Below, one piece after another: positions 1 through 6,059 of a DNA stretch of 7,080 nt (positions are counted from its first letter, which is position 1; every line of letters begins with the position of its first letter). Location: contig JAFUWP010000203.1 in NCBI GenBank assembly GCA_017483405.1, positions 1-7,080 on the forward strand. Reading direction: 5' to 3'. This stretch comes from Oscillospiraceae bacterium. GTDB taxonomy: Bacteria > Bacillota > Clostridia > Oscillospirales > Ruminococcaceae. Below the pieces are notes generated by a model. The model had not been told where the DNA came from and made no database searches. It saw only the letters and a program-made list of their open reading frames with translations. A program made the position numbers and the translations under genes.

Positions 1-28
1 AGTTTTATTTTGAAAGGAATGAATCAAA

Positions 29-1981
29 ATGGGTTTAACACTCACAGAAAAAATTCTCCGTGCGCATCTCGTGGACGGCGAACCCGTCAAAGGTCAGGAA
101 ATCGGTATCAGAATCGACCAGACTCTGACACAGGATGCAACCGGAACGATGGCTTATCTCGAATTCGAGGCAATGGGCGTTCCGCGTGTCCGCACTGAAA
201 GAAGTGTCGCATACATCGACCATAACACCCTTCAGAACGGCTTTGAAAATGCCGATGACCATCGTTTTATCGGTTCAGTAGCGAAAAAGCATGGCATTTA
301 CTTTTCCCGTCCTGGTAATGGTATCTGTCATCAGGTACATCTGGAAAGATTCGGAATTCCTGGTAAGACCTTAATCGGTTCTGACAGCCATACTCCGACA
401 GGCGGCGGCATCGGTATGATAGCCATCGGCGCAGGCGGTCTGGATGTCGCTGTTGCTATGGGCGGCGGTGCATATTATATCACCTATCCGAAAATTGTCA
501 AAGTCAATCTGACAGGCAAGCTGTCTCCGTGGGTAGCCGCTAAGGATGTTATCTTAGAAGTATTAAGAAGATTATCCGTCAAGGGCGGTGTCGGAAAAGT
601 TATCGAATACTGCGGCGAAGGTGTCAAGACACTTTCCGTTCCGGAACGTGCCACTATCACCAACATGGGCGCAGAACTCGGCGCGACAACTTCTATTTTC
701 CCGTCTGATGAAATTACCAAACAGTTCCTCGAAGCACAGGGCAGAGGCGAAGTCTGGACAGAACAGAAAGCCGATGAGGATGCTGTTTATGATGAAGAAG
801 TCAATATCAATCTTTCTGAACTCGTACCGCTTGCGGCATGTCCTCACTCTCCCGATAATGTCAAGTCCGTTAAGGAAATCGAAGACGAAAAGGGCGGTAA
901 GATGAAGATTGACCAAGTCTGCATCGGTTCATGTACGAATTCCTCTCTGCTTGATATGATGAAAGTCGCTCATATCCTGAAAGGTAAGACTGTACATCCG
1001 GATGTTTCTCTTGCAATCGCTCCAGGTTCTAAGCAGGTGCTCAACATGATGGCCGATATGGGCTTATTATCCATCATGATTGATGCCGGCGCAAGAATTC
1101 TCGAAAGTGCCTGCGGCCCTTGCATCGGCATGGGACAGTCTCCGAACTCGAAGGGTATTTCTCTGAGAACCTTCAACAGAAACTTCCTCGGACGCTCCGG
1201 AACTAAGGACGGACAGATTTATCTTGTCTCTCCGGAACTCGCGGCGATTTCCGCAGTCACCGGCTATCTGACTGACCCGCGCGAAATTGGCGACATGCCG
1301 GAATTCATCCTTCCTGAAAAGTTTACGGTTCATGATAACATGATTGCCCTTCCGGCATCCGAAGAAGAAGCTCCGAACGTGGAAATTCTGAGAGGGCCTA
1401 ATATCAAGCCTTATCCGGAAACTGCTCCGCTGGAAGCCTCTATCGAAGCCCCTGTATCTCTCAAAGTCGAAGATAACATCACAACTGACCATATCATGCC
1501 TGCCGGTGCGAAGATTCTGCCTCTGCGCTCGAACATTCCGGCGATTTCCCAGCACTGCTTTACCGTATGTGATGAAACCTTCCCGACCAGAGCCAAAGAA
1601 CTCGGCAAGAGCATTATTGTGGGCGGTTCTAACTACGGACAGGGTTCATCCCGTGAACATGCCGCACTTGCGCCGTTATATCTGGGTATCAAGGCCGTTC
1701 TGGTGAAGTCCTTCGCAAGAATCCACCGTGCAAACCTGATTAATGCCGGCATTCTGCCTCTGACATTCGTGAACGAATCCGATTATGATGCTATCAGTCA
1801 GGGCGATGTGCTCGAACTGGCTGATATCCGTGCCAAAGTCGAAGCCGGTGAAACGCAGTTCAATGTTATCAACAAGACAACAGGCAAGGAAATTCCTGTA
1901 CTTTGCGAACTGACTGGCAGAACTAAGAATATTATGCTTGCAGGCGGTCTGCTGGACTATACCAGAGAAAACCTGAAATAA
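29..1981 (+). CDS. acn: Aconitate hydratase (aconitase), [4Fe-4S] enzyme
   Basis: Interconverts citrate and isocitrate through cis-aconitate in the cytoplasm, feeding the isocitrate dehydrogenase encoded downstream. The 650-aa length and sequence fit the short bacterial aconitase subgroup (TIGR01342-like) rather than the ~900-aa AcnA type. Visible signatures are DSHTPTGGG with Asp119-Ser120-His121, the cluster ligand Cys302 in IGSCTNSS, and Cys362 and Cys365 in SACGPCIGMG. Their spacing matches the three cysteines of mitochondrial aconitase. The C-terminal swivel domain (about residues 470-640) carries GGSNYGQGSSREHAAL, where Ser540 and Arg542 correspond to the catalytic Ser/Arg pair. The start at 29 is chosen because GAAAGGA (12-18) sits 10 nt upstream and MGLTLTEKIL is the usual family N-terminus. 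The gene is first in a block with icd and rex; its promoter would lie left of the window. The reading frame is intact and identification is very secure. Confidence 0.97.
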   Translation: MGLTLTEKILRAHLVDGEPVKGQEIGIRIDQTLTQDATGTMAYLEFEAMGVPRVRTERSVAYIDHNTLQNGFENADDHRFIGSVAKKHGIYFSRPGNGICHQVHLERFGIPGKTLIGSDSHTPTGGGIGMIAIGAGGLDVAVAMGGGAYYITYPKIVKVNLTGKLSPWVAAKDVILEVLRRLSVKGGVGKVIEYCGEGVKTLSVPERATITNMGAELGATTSIFPSDEITKQFLEAQGRGEVWTEQKADEDAVYDEEVNINLSELVPLAACPHSPDNVKSVKEIEDEKGGKMKIDQVCIGSCTNSSLLDMMKVAHILKGKTVHPDVSLAIAPGSKQVLNMMADMGLLSIMIDAGARILESACGPCIGMGQSPNSKGISLRTFNRNFLGRSGTKDGQIYLVSPELAAISAVTGYLTDPREIGDMPEFILPEKFTVHDNMIALPASEEEAPNVEILRGPNIKPYPETAPLEASIEAPVSLKVEDNITTDHIMPAGAKILPLRSNIPAISQHCFTVCDETFPTRAKELGKSIIVGGSNYGQGSSREHAALAPLYLGIKAVLVKSFARIHRANLINAGILPLTFVNESDYDAISQGDVLELADIRAKVEAGETQFNVINKTTGKEIPVLCELTGRTKNIMLAGGLLDYTRENLK

Positions 1982-2202
1982 TGCCGTTATTGATAATTCA
2001 ATTCTGGCATAAACGAAAAGGAACGCCTGCCGATTTTGTTGGAGCGGTTCTGATAGTAATTGTCTATTTTCACATGAGAGACCTGCTGAAAAGAATCTTT
2101 CCCAACATGTCGTCAACGCTCAAAAACGTGATTACTTATATTACAATCATCATTCTGATGCTTGTACTGTTTAAAATTGATGATGAATTTTTTAAAAATT
2201 AA
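1981..2202 (+). CDS. Small two-helix membrane protein, function unknown
   Basis: I do not recognise this 73-aa protein. Its ATG shares one base with the aconitase TAA (TAATG arrangement), which suggests translational coupling. Only a weak purine stretch (AGAGAA near 1965) could serve as a ribosome binding site. Two hydrophobic segments are visible: about residues 18-31 (FVGAVLIVIVYF) and 50-64 (VITYITIIILMLVLF). They are separated by a basic loop (RDLLKRIFPN...TLKN), and the tail is acidic (KIDDEFFKN). A basic HKRKG stretch precedes the first helix. The pattern suggests a small membrane hairpin with the positive loop inside, but the first helix is short. The 3' end overlaps the start of the PARG-like gene. 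The sequence is more AT-rich than the aconitase gene, as is the following gene, so both may be later arrivals between acn and icd. It could be a spurious ORF, but the coupled start and clean membrane pattern favour a real gene. Confidence 0.5.
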   Translation: MPLLIIQFWHKRKGTPADFVGAVLIVIVYFHMRDLLKRIFPNMSSTLKNVITYITIIILMLVLFKIDDEFFKN

Positions 2203-2887
2203 ATTTGAGAACGACAAGATTTTCAAAGAAAATTCTTATCTGGACATGCAGTCAGAAGTCTTTCAGAACATCACAGCTGAACCTGTACAGAGAAACCAGA
2301 AATTTCAGGTATCTGAAAATATCATCTGTACGGATACTATCACGGCGATTCTGAAATACGGACAGGGCAGAACCATCGCTCTGAACTTCGCAAACGCGAT
2401 GTATGCAGGCGGAGGATATGTTCTCGGCGGAAACGCACAGGAAGAATCTCTCTGTCGGGCGAGTATGCTGTATTATACTATCCGCACGGCGAAGAAATAC
2501 TATCATGCAAACAGACTGCATGTTCTTCCGGATTATACACATGCTATGATATATTCACGGAATGTCCCGATTATTCGGGACAATTCCGGAAATCTTCTGG
2601 AATCGCCGAAATTATGTGATTTCATCACCTGTCCGGCGGTCAACCGGACGTTTGCAAAATTTCTCTTTTCACGGGATAAGCTGGATTCCGTGATGATGGA
2701 GAGAATTAGTCTCATCATGCAGTTAGCAGTATCACAAAAACCGGATACACTGATACTCGGCGCATTCGGATGCTGAGTGTTCGGAAACAAGCGCGAAACC
2801 GTCTATCCGCAGTTTGAACAGGCGATTAATCAGTATGTTCCGGATAACATCAAAATCATATTTGCTGACCCTTCAGCAAAGCAATAA
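2180..2887 (+). pseudogene. PARG-like / macrodomain protein (TIGR02452 type), interrupted by in-frame TGA at 2774-2776
   Basis: The frame encodes a microbial poly(ADP-ribose) glycohydrolase-like protein, a family that hydrolyses ADP-ribose chains or binds ADP-ribose. The PARG signature GGG-X(6-8)-QEE is present as GGGYVLGGNAQEE inside NFANAMYAGGGYVLGG, followed by SLCRAS and later LCDFITCPAVNR. The frame reaches LILGAFGC and then hits TGA. Translation past that codon continues in frame as VFGNKRETVYPQFEQAINQY... to TAA at 2885-2887. Family members read GAFGCGVFGN here, so a single GGA-to-TGA change explains the break. The loss removes the second phosphate-binding loop and the last strand and helix, so the shortened product (to 2776) is probably inactive. 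Start is uncertain: ATG 2180 or 2183 (no clear ribosome binding site, overlapping the previous ORF), or TTG 2162. A sequencing error cannot be excluded. Confidence 0.8.
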
Positions 2888-2895
2888 CTATTTTC

Positions 2896-2904
2896 AAGGA
2901 GGAA
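2896..2904 (+). promoter_or_regulatory. Strong Shine-Dalgarno site of icd
   Basis: AAGGAGGAA lies 6-8 nt before the icd ATG at 2911 and is the best anti-16S match in the window. It fixes the icd start and would allow efficient independent initiation even if ribosomes drop off at the premature TGA in the gene upstream. Confidence 0.85.
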
Positions 2905-2910
2905 TTTCCC

Positions 2911-4125
2911 ATGGATAAAATTAAAATGACAACCCCTCTCGTAGAGATGGACGGCGATGAAATGACCCGTATTCTGTGGCAGTGGATTAAGGATATTCTT
3001 ATCACGCCTTATGTTGACCTCAAAACAGAATATTATGATTTAGGTCTGAATCATCGCGAAGAAACGAAAGATAAAGTGACATTCGACAGTGCCGAAGCAA
3101 CTAAGAAATACGGTGTCGCTGTTAAGTGTGCCACTATCACACCGAACGCTGCCCGTATGCCGGAATACAATCTTTCCGAAATGTGGAAGTCTCCGAACGG
3201 TACTATCAGAGCCATTCTGGACGGTACTGTTTTCAGAACGCCGATTCTCGTAAAGGGCATTACTCCCTATATTCCGACTTGGACGAAGCCGATTACCATC
3301 GCGCGTCATGCTTATGGTGATGTCTACAAGAATACCGAAATGCAGGTAAAACAGGGCGGTAAGGCTGAACTCGTCTATACCGATAAGGACGGTAACGAAA
3401 CCCGTCAGCTCATTCATGAATTTACCGAAAGTGACGGCATTATTCAGGGTCTGCATAACCGTGATGACAGTATCTCCGGTTTCGCAAGAGCTTGCTTTAA
3501 CTATGCGCTTGACTTAAAGCAGGATTTATGGTTCGCTACTAAGGATACCATCTCCAAGAAATATGACCATAGATTCAAGGATATTTTTGCCGAAATCTTC
3601 GAGAATGAGTATAAAGCTAAGTTTGAAGAAGCCGGTATCGAATATTTCTATACGCTCATTGACGATGCCGTTGCCCGTGTCATCCGTTCTAACGGCGGTT
3701 ATATCTGGGCTTGCAAGAACTATGACGGCGATGTCATGTCCGATATGGTTTCCACTGCTTACGGCTCTCTCGCGATGATGACTTCTGTACTGGTCTCTCC
3801 CTCCGGTGTCTATGAATTTGAAGCCGCTCACGGTACGGTTCAGCGTCATTATTATAAGCATCTCAAAGGCGAAGAAACTTCTACAAATTCTGTTGCTACT
3901 ATCTTCGCGTGGAGCGGTGCGCTCCGCAAACGCGGCGAACTCGATAACATTCCGGAATTAATCAGCTATGCCGATAAACTCGAAAAAGCCACTATCCAGA
4001 CTATCGAGGAAGGTGTCATGACCGGCGACCTGTATCTGCTCTCCAAACTCGAAAATAAGAGAAAAGTCAACTCCAGAGAATTCTTAGAAGAAATTAATAC
4101 AAGACTCTCTGCCCTGATGCAGTAA
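2911..4125 (+). CDS. icd: Isocitrate dehydrogenase, NADP-dependent, eukaryotic-like dimeric type
   Basis: Oxidatively decarboxylates isocitrate to 2-oxoglutarate, making NADPH in the cytoplasm. The 404-aa protein closely matches the homodimeric type II enzymes (TIGR00127; human IDH1/IDH2 relatives) rather than the E. coli Icd type. Signatures include KCATITPN (residues 70-77 region), EMWKSPNGTIRAILDGTVFR, and IARHAYGDVY with Arg132 and Tyr139 at the same numbers as human IDH1. Also present are ATKDTISKKYDHRFKDIF with the catalytic Lys, and IDDAVAR and CKNYDGDVMSD, which carry the metal-binding aspartates. AAHGTVQRHY has Arg312-His313 in the place of the residues that contact the NADP 2'-phosphate, so NADP rather than NAD is expected. 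It begins 23 nt after the end of the broken PARG-like gene, with a strong ribosome binding site. Its stop overlaps the rex ribosome binding site. No defects are visible. Confidence 0.97.
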   Translation: MDKIKMTTPLVEMDGDEMTRILWQWIKDILITPYVDLKTEYYDLGLNHREETKDKVTFDSAEATKKYGVAVKCATITPNAARMPEYNLSEMWKSPNGTIRAILDGTVFRTPILVKGITPYIPTWTKPITIARHAYGDVYKNTEMQVKQGGKAELVYTDKDGNETRQLIHEFTESDGIIQGLHNRDDSISGFARACFNYALDLKQDLWFATKDTISKKYDHRFKDIFAEIFENEYKAKFEEAGIEYFYTLIDDAVARVIRSNGGYIWACKNYDGDVMSDMVSTAYGSLAMMTSVLVSPSGVYEFEAAHGTVQRHYYKHLKGEETSTNSVATIFAWSGALRKRGELDNIPELISYADKLEKATIQTIEEGVMTGDLYLLSKLENKRKVNSREFLEEINTRLSALMQ

Positions 4126-4136
4126 GGAGAATTTAC

Positions 4137-4778
4137 ATGGGAAAACAGGTGATTTCTACTCCTGTCATTCGCCGCCTTCCCAGATATTACCGATTTTTAG
4201 GGGAGCTGGAGCGCGAACAGATTGAACGTATCTCCTCTCGCGAACTCGCGCAGAGAATGGGGCTTTCTGCATCGCAGATTCGACAGGATTTCAATTGTTT
4301 CGGCGGATTCGGCCAGCAGGGCTACGGCTATCATGTCAGGGAACTGCGCGAAATTATCGGGGAAATCCTCGGTGTGCATGAGCATACCGGCGTGATTCTC
4401 ATCGGCGCAGGCAACCTCGGAAAGGCCGTGGCCGCGCATCTGGATTTCCAGAAACGCGGATGTGAATTAATCGGCATCTTTGACGATAATCCGCTTCTGG
4501 CAGGGACAACAACCGCGAACCTGACTATCATGCCAATGGAAACGCTGGAAAGCTTCTGCAAACAGAGAAAACCGCAGGTCGCTGTTTTATGTATTCCGAA
4601 AGATGCCGCCCAGCAGTTAGCCGACAAGCTGATTTCGCTGGGGATTTCCGGATTCTGGAATTTCAGCCATTTTGATTTGAGAATCACAAATCCGGATGTC
4701 ATTGTGGAGAATGTCCACCTCGGCGACAGCCTGATGACGCTTGCGTACTGTATGCACCGCAGGAATAACGAAACTTAA
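4137..4778 (+). CDS. rex: Redox-sensing transcriptional repressor Rex
   Basis: Dimeric repressor that binds DNA when NAD+ is high and releases it when NADH rises; in Firmicutes it controls fermentation and respiration genes. The 213-aa length is typical. Residues 1-78 form the winged helix domain with the family hallmarks RLPRYYRFL, the recognition helix SASQIRQDFNCF and the wing GGFGQQGYGY. Residues 84-190 are a Rossmann fold with GAGNLGKA (Gly90, Gly92, Gly95) and GIFDDNP at the end of the second strand. The C-terminal helix (about 193-213, GDSLMTLAYCMHRR) should be the domain-swapped dimer arm. The ribosome binding site AAGGAGA (4124-4130) overlaps the icd TAA, and only 11 nt separate the genes, so rex is almost certainly cotranscribed with icd. 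No Rex-type operator (TTGTGA/TCACAA-like inverted repeat) was seen in the window; self-control would act at the unseen upstream promoter. Confidence 0.96.
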   Translation: MGKQVISTPVIRRLPRYYRFLGELEREQIERISSRELAQRMGLSASQIRQDFNCFGGFGQQGYGYHVRELREIIGEILGVHEHTGVILIGAGNLGKAVAAHLDFQKRGCELIGIFDDNPLLAGTTTANLTIMPMETLESFCKQRKPQVAVLCIPKDAAQQLADKLISLGISGFWNFSHFDLRITNPDVIVENVHLGDSLMTLAYCMHRRNNET

Positions 4779-4826
4779 AAAAACTATCCGGCTGATGAGC
4801 GAAATCATCAGCCGGATGATTTTTTT
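4777..4826 (+). terminator. Terminator after rex, possibly bidirectional
   Basis: A perfect 12-bp inverted repeat (4786-4797 ATCCGGCTGATG, 4806-4817 CATCAGCCGGAT) encloses an 8-nt loop. A run of seven T follows at 4820-4826, so it is a Rho-independent terminator for the plus-strand block, starting 7 nt past the rex stop. Seven A at 4777-4783 on the other side supply a U tract for transcripts coming from the minus strand, so it may also serve as a back-up stop for scaE. Confidence 0.93.
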
Positions 4827-4839
4827 CGGCAATAGGGGA

Positions 4840-4875
4840 AATAAAACAGACTTCCTGACTGCTCAGGAAGTCTGT
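4840..4875 (-). terminator. Terminator of the scaE-like gene
   Basis: A perfect 13-bp inverted repeat (4846-4858 and 4863-4875) with a 4-nt loop lies 38 nt downstream of the minus-strand stop at 4914. In the minus-strand RNA the stem is followed by UUUUAUUU; on the plus strand it is followed by AAAAA. It therefore works as a terminator only for the minus strand. Together with the hairpin at 4786-4817 it insulates the two convergent transcription units. Confidence 0.88.
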
Positions 4876-4913
4876 AAAAATCTGATGGGAGCTTGTTGTT
4901 CTTTGAATCAGAA

Positions 4914-5951
4914 TTAGTCGTTCTTCTTCTTGGAAACAACTGCAACGCCGCCCAGTACTGCAACTGCTGCTGCAACGCCGGCAATCGGGAGAACGTCTGC
5001 CACGCCTGTCTTCGGGGAAGAAGATGCAACAACGGTGTTTGCTGTTGTAGACTTTGCGGTTGTGGTTGCGGCCTTTGTGGTAGCCTTTGTGGTTGTTGTA
5101 GAAGCCTTTGTTGTGGAAGATGTTGCGGATGTGCTGGATGTGGATGTTGTAACAGGTGATGTGGATGTGCTTGTGCTTGTAGATGTGCTGGATGTAGATG
5201 TGCTTGTAGATGTAGATGTGCTTGTGGATGTGGAAGTAGATGTAGATGTGCTTGTAGAAGTAGAAGTTGTAGTAGTGGTTGTTGTGGTAGTAGTGGTTGT
5301 AGTTGTAGTTGTTATGGTGGTTGTACCGCCTTCGATTTCAATCCAGCCGTCTACGTGGTCAACAGAACCAGCAGCTACATAGTCAACTGTATCGTTCATG
5401 AACAGTTCCTTAGAAGCCTTGCCGCCCTTACCAACACCAGCGGTTCTGTAGGTGATGTCATAGTGTTCGCCACCAACGATTGTAGTAGGAATTTCTACTT
5501 CAACCAGCAGGAGGTTAATGTCAGCATCTTCCATAGCACTAGAGGATGCCCATGCTGCCCAGCTCATGTTTTCTGTTGTGCTGTCTGCGGTTTCCATTGC
5601 AATGTCTACACCAGCATCAAGAGAAGATGTGAGACCAAGAATCTTCATGATTTCAGCATCAGCAGCCCATGTCTTCTGAGCGGTTCTGGAGTTTGTTACG
5701 ATTGTGTAGTTAAGATTGTCAGAAACTTCTACACCAAATTCGATAGCTGTTAAACCAGCATTATCAGTCAGCTTAACAAAAATCGGAACTTTGTAACCCA
5801 GTGTTTTTACTTCGTCAACAGTCAAGGTTCTCTGGTCAAGAACTACAGTAGCACCAGCAGAGGATGCGGCGGCGGTCATAGCAGATGTGCAAGCGATTAA
5901 AGACATTGCAGCTACAGCAGCAACTGCTTTCTTAAAGCTAATCTTCTTCAT
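4914..5951 (-). CDS. scaE: ScaE-like cell-wall-anchored cohesin protein
   Basis: A secreted 345-aa protein that should sit on the cell wall and hold dockerin-bearing cellulosome parts. Residues 1-30 form a signal peptide (MKKISFKKAV, then a hydrophobic core and an Ala-rich end). Residues 33-207 look like a divergent single cohesin: an opening strand TVVLDQRTLTVDEV, a middle segment INLLLVEVEIP, and the closing DYVAAGSVDHVDGWIEIEGG. That closing segment resembles the end of the R. flavefaciens ScaE cohesin as I recall it (YADGYIAIKAGEP). Residues 210-311 are a Thr/Ser linker. Residues 312-345 are a sorting signal: SPKTG, a hydrophobic span, then KKKND. The start is set by AAGGA (rc of 5962-5966), 10 nt upstream. 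The gene follows the X-dockerin gene, as scaE follows cttA in R. flavefaciens. Signal peptide, linker and anchor are clear; the cohesin call rests on faint similarity plus context. Confidence 0.82.
   Translation of the reverse strand: MKKISFKKAVAAVAAMSLIACTSAMTAAASSAGATVVLDQRTLTVDEVKTLGYKVPIFVKLTDNAGLTAIEFGVEVSDNLNYTIVTNSRTAQKTWAADAEIMKILGLTSSLDAGVDIAMETADSTTENMSWAAWASSSAMEDADINLLLVEVEIPTTIVGGEHYDITYRTAGVGKGGKASKELFMNDTVDYVAAGSVDHVDGWIEIEGGTTTITTTTTTTTTTTTTTTTSTSTSTSTSTSTSTSTSTSTSTSTSSTSTSTSTSTSPVTTSTSSTSATSSTTKASTTTTKATTKAATTTAKSTTANTVVASSSPKTGVADVLPIAGVAAAVAVLGGVAVVSKKKND
5157..5324 (-). repeat. Thr-run and Ser-Thr dipeptide repeat encoding the ScaE-like linker
   Basis: Codons for residues 210-265 encode almost only threonine, then alternating Ser-Thr, ending at Pro266-Val267. 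Threonine codons are ACA, ACT and ACC, and serine codons TCT, TCC and AGC, in mixed order. The protein-level repeat is thus purer than the DNA repeat, which suggests selection on the linker composition. Such Thr-rich linkers are common between modules of ruminococcal scaffoldins and are likely extended and O-glycosylated. A looser Thr/Ser/Lys/Ala stretch continues to residue 311. Confidence 0.9.
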
Positions 5952-6059
5952 TTTCGTAATTTCCTTTCAAATAAAAATTTAAATTTTATATCATGCACCG
6001 CACTGCGAACAGTGCAGTGCATAATATGACTAGCAGATTAAATTTTTTGCGCAATAGGA
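5952..6059 (-). other. Intercistronic region between the X-dockerin gene and scaE-like gene
   Basis: This gap of 108 nt holds the scaE ribosome binding site (rc of 5961-5968, GAAAGGAA), an AT-rich leader with a 14-bp AT palindrome (5974-5987), a long hairpin (5988-6027), and an AT-rich stretch with a TTGCGCAA palindrome (6048-6055). I see no convincing -35/-10 pair. The two genes may be cotranscribed, or scaE may have a weak promoter of its own. Confidence 0.6.
5988..6027 (-). promoter_or_regulatory. Intercistronic UUCG hairpin in the X-dockerin/scaE transcript
   Basis: In the minus-strand RNA, 18 pairs form between the arms 6010-6027 and 5988-6005 around a UUCG tetraloop (rc of 6006-6009). 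The two positions that break symmetry on the plus strand (5992/6023 and 5999/6016) both become G-U pairs in the minus-strand RNA. The stem starts 33 nt past the upstream stop codon and ends about 20 nt before the scaE ribosome binding site. What follows (AAAAUUUAAAUUUUUAUUU) is AU-rich but not a clean U tract, so it is a poor terminator. An mRNA processing or stabilising element is more likely, with partial termination as the alternative. Confidence 0.75.

Noticed and set aside
1067..1555. Long antisense ORFs within acn, icd and rex (for example 1067-1555, 3040-3456, 4331-4702 on the minus strand)
   Set aside because: They lie opposite well-conserved genes, lack ribosome binding sites and show no recognisable protein features.
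2774..2776. TGA as a selenocysteine codon
   Set aside because: Family members have glycine at this site, no Cys/Sec role is known there, and no clear selenocysteine insertion hairpin follows. A GGA-to-TGA substitution is simpler.
4930..5382. Plus-strand ORF rich in poly-Val and Val-Asp
   Set aside because: It is the antisense reading of the Thr/Ser linker codons of the ScaE-like gene, with no ribosome binding site and no family resemblance.
5974..5987. AAAATTTAAATTTT perfect palindrome as an operator
   Set aside because: It is only A and T in an AT-rich leader, so the symmetry is cheap, and it matches no operator that I know, including Rex sites.
6023..6059. Promoter for scaE with TTGCGC as -35 and CATATT as -10
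   Set aside because: The -10 matches only four of six consensus positions and overlaps the hairpin arm. It is too weak to call.
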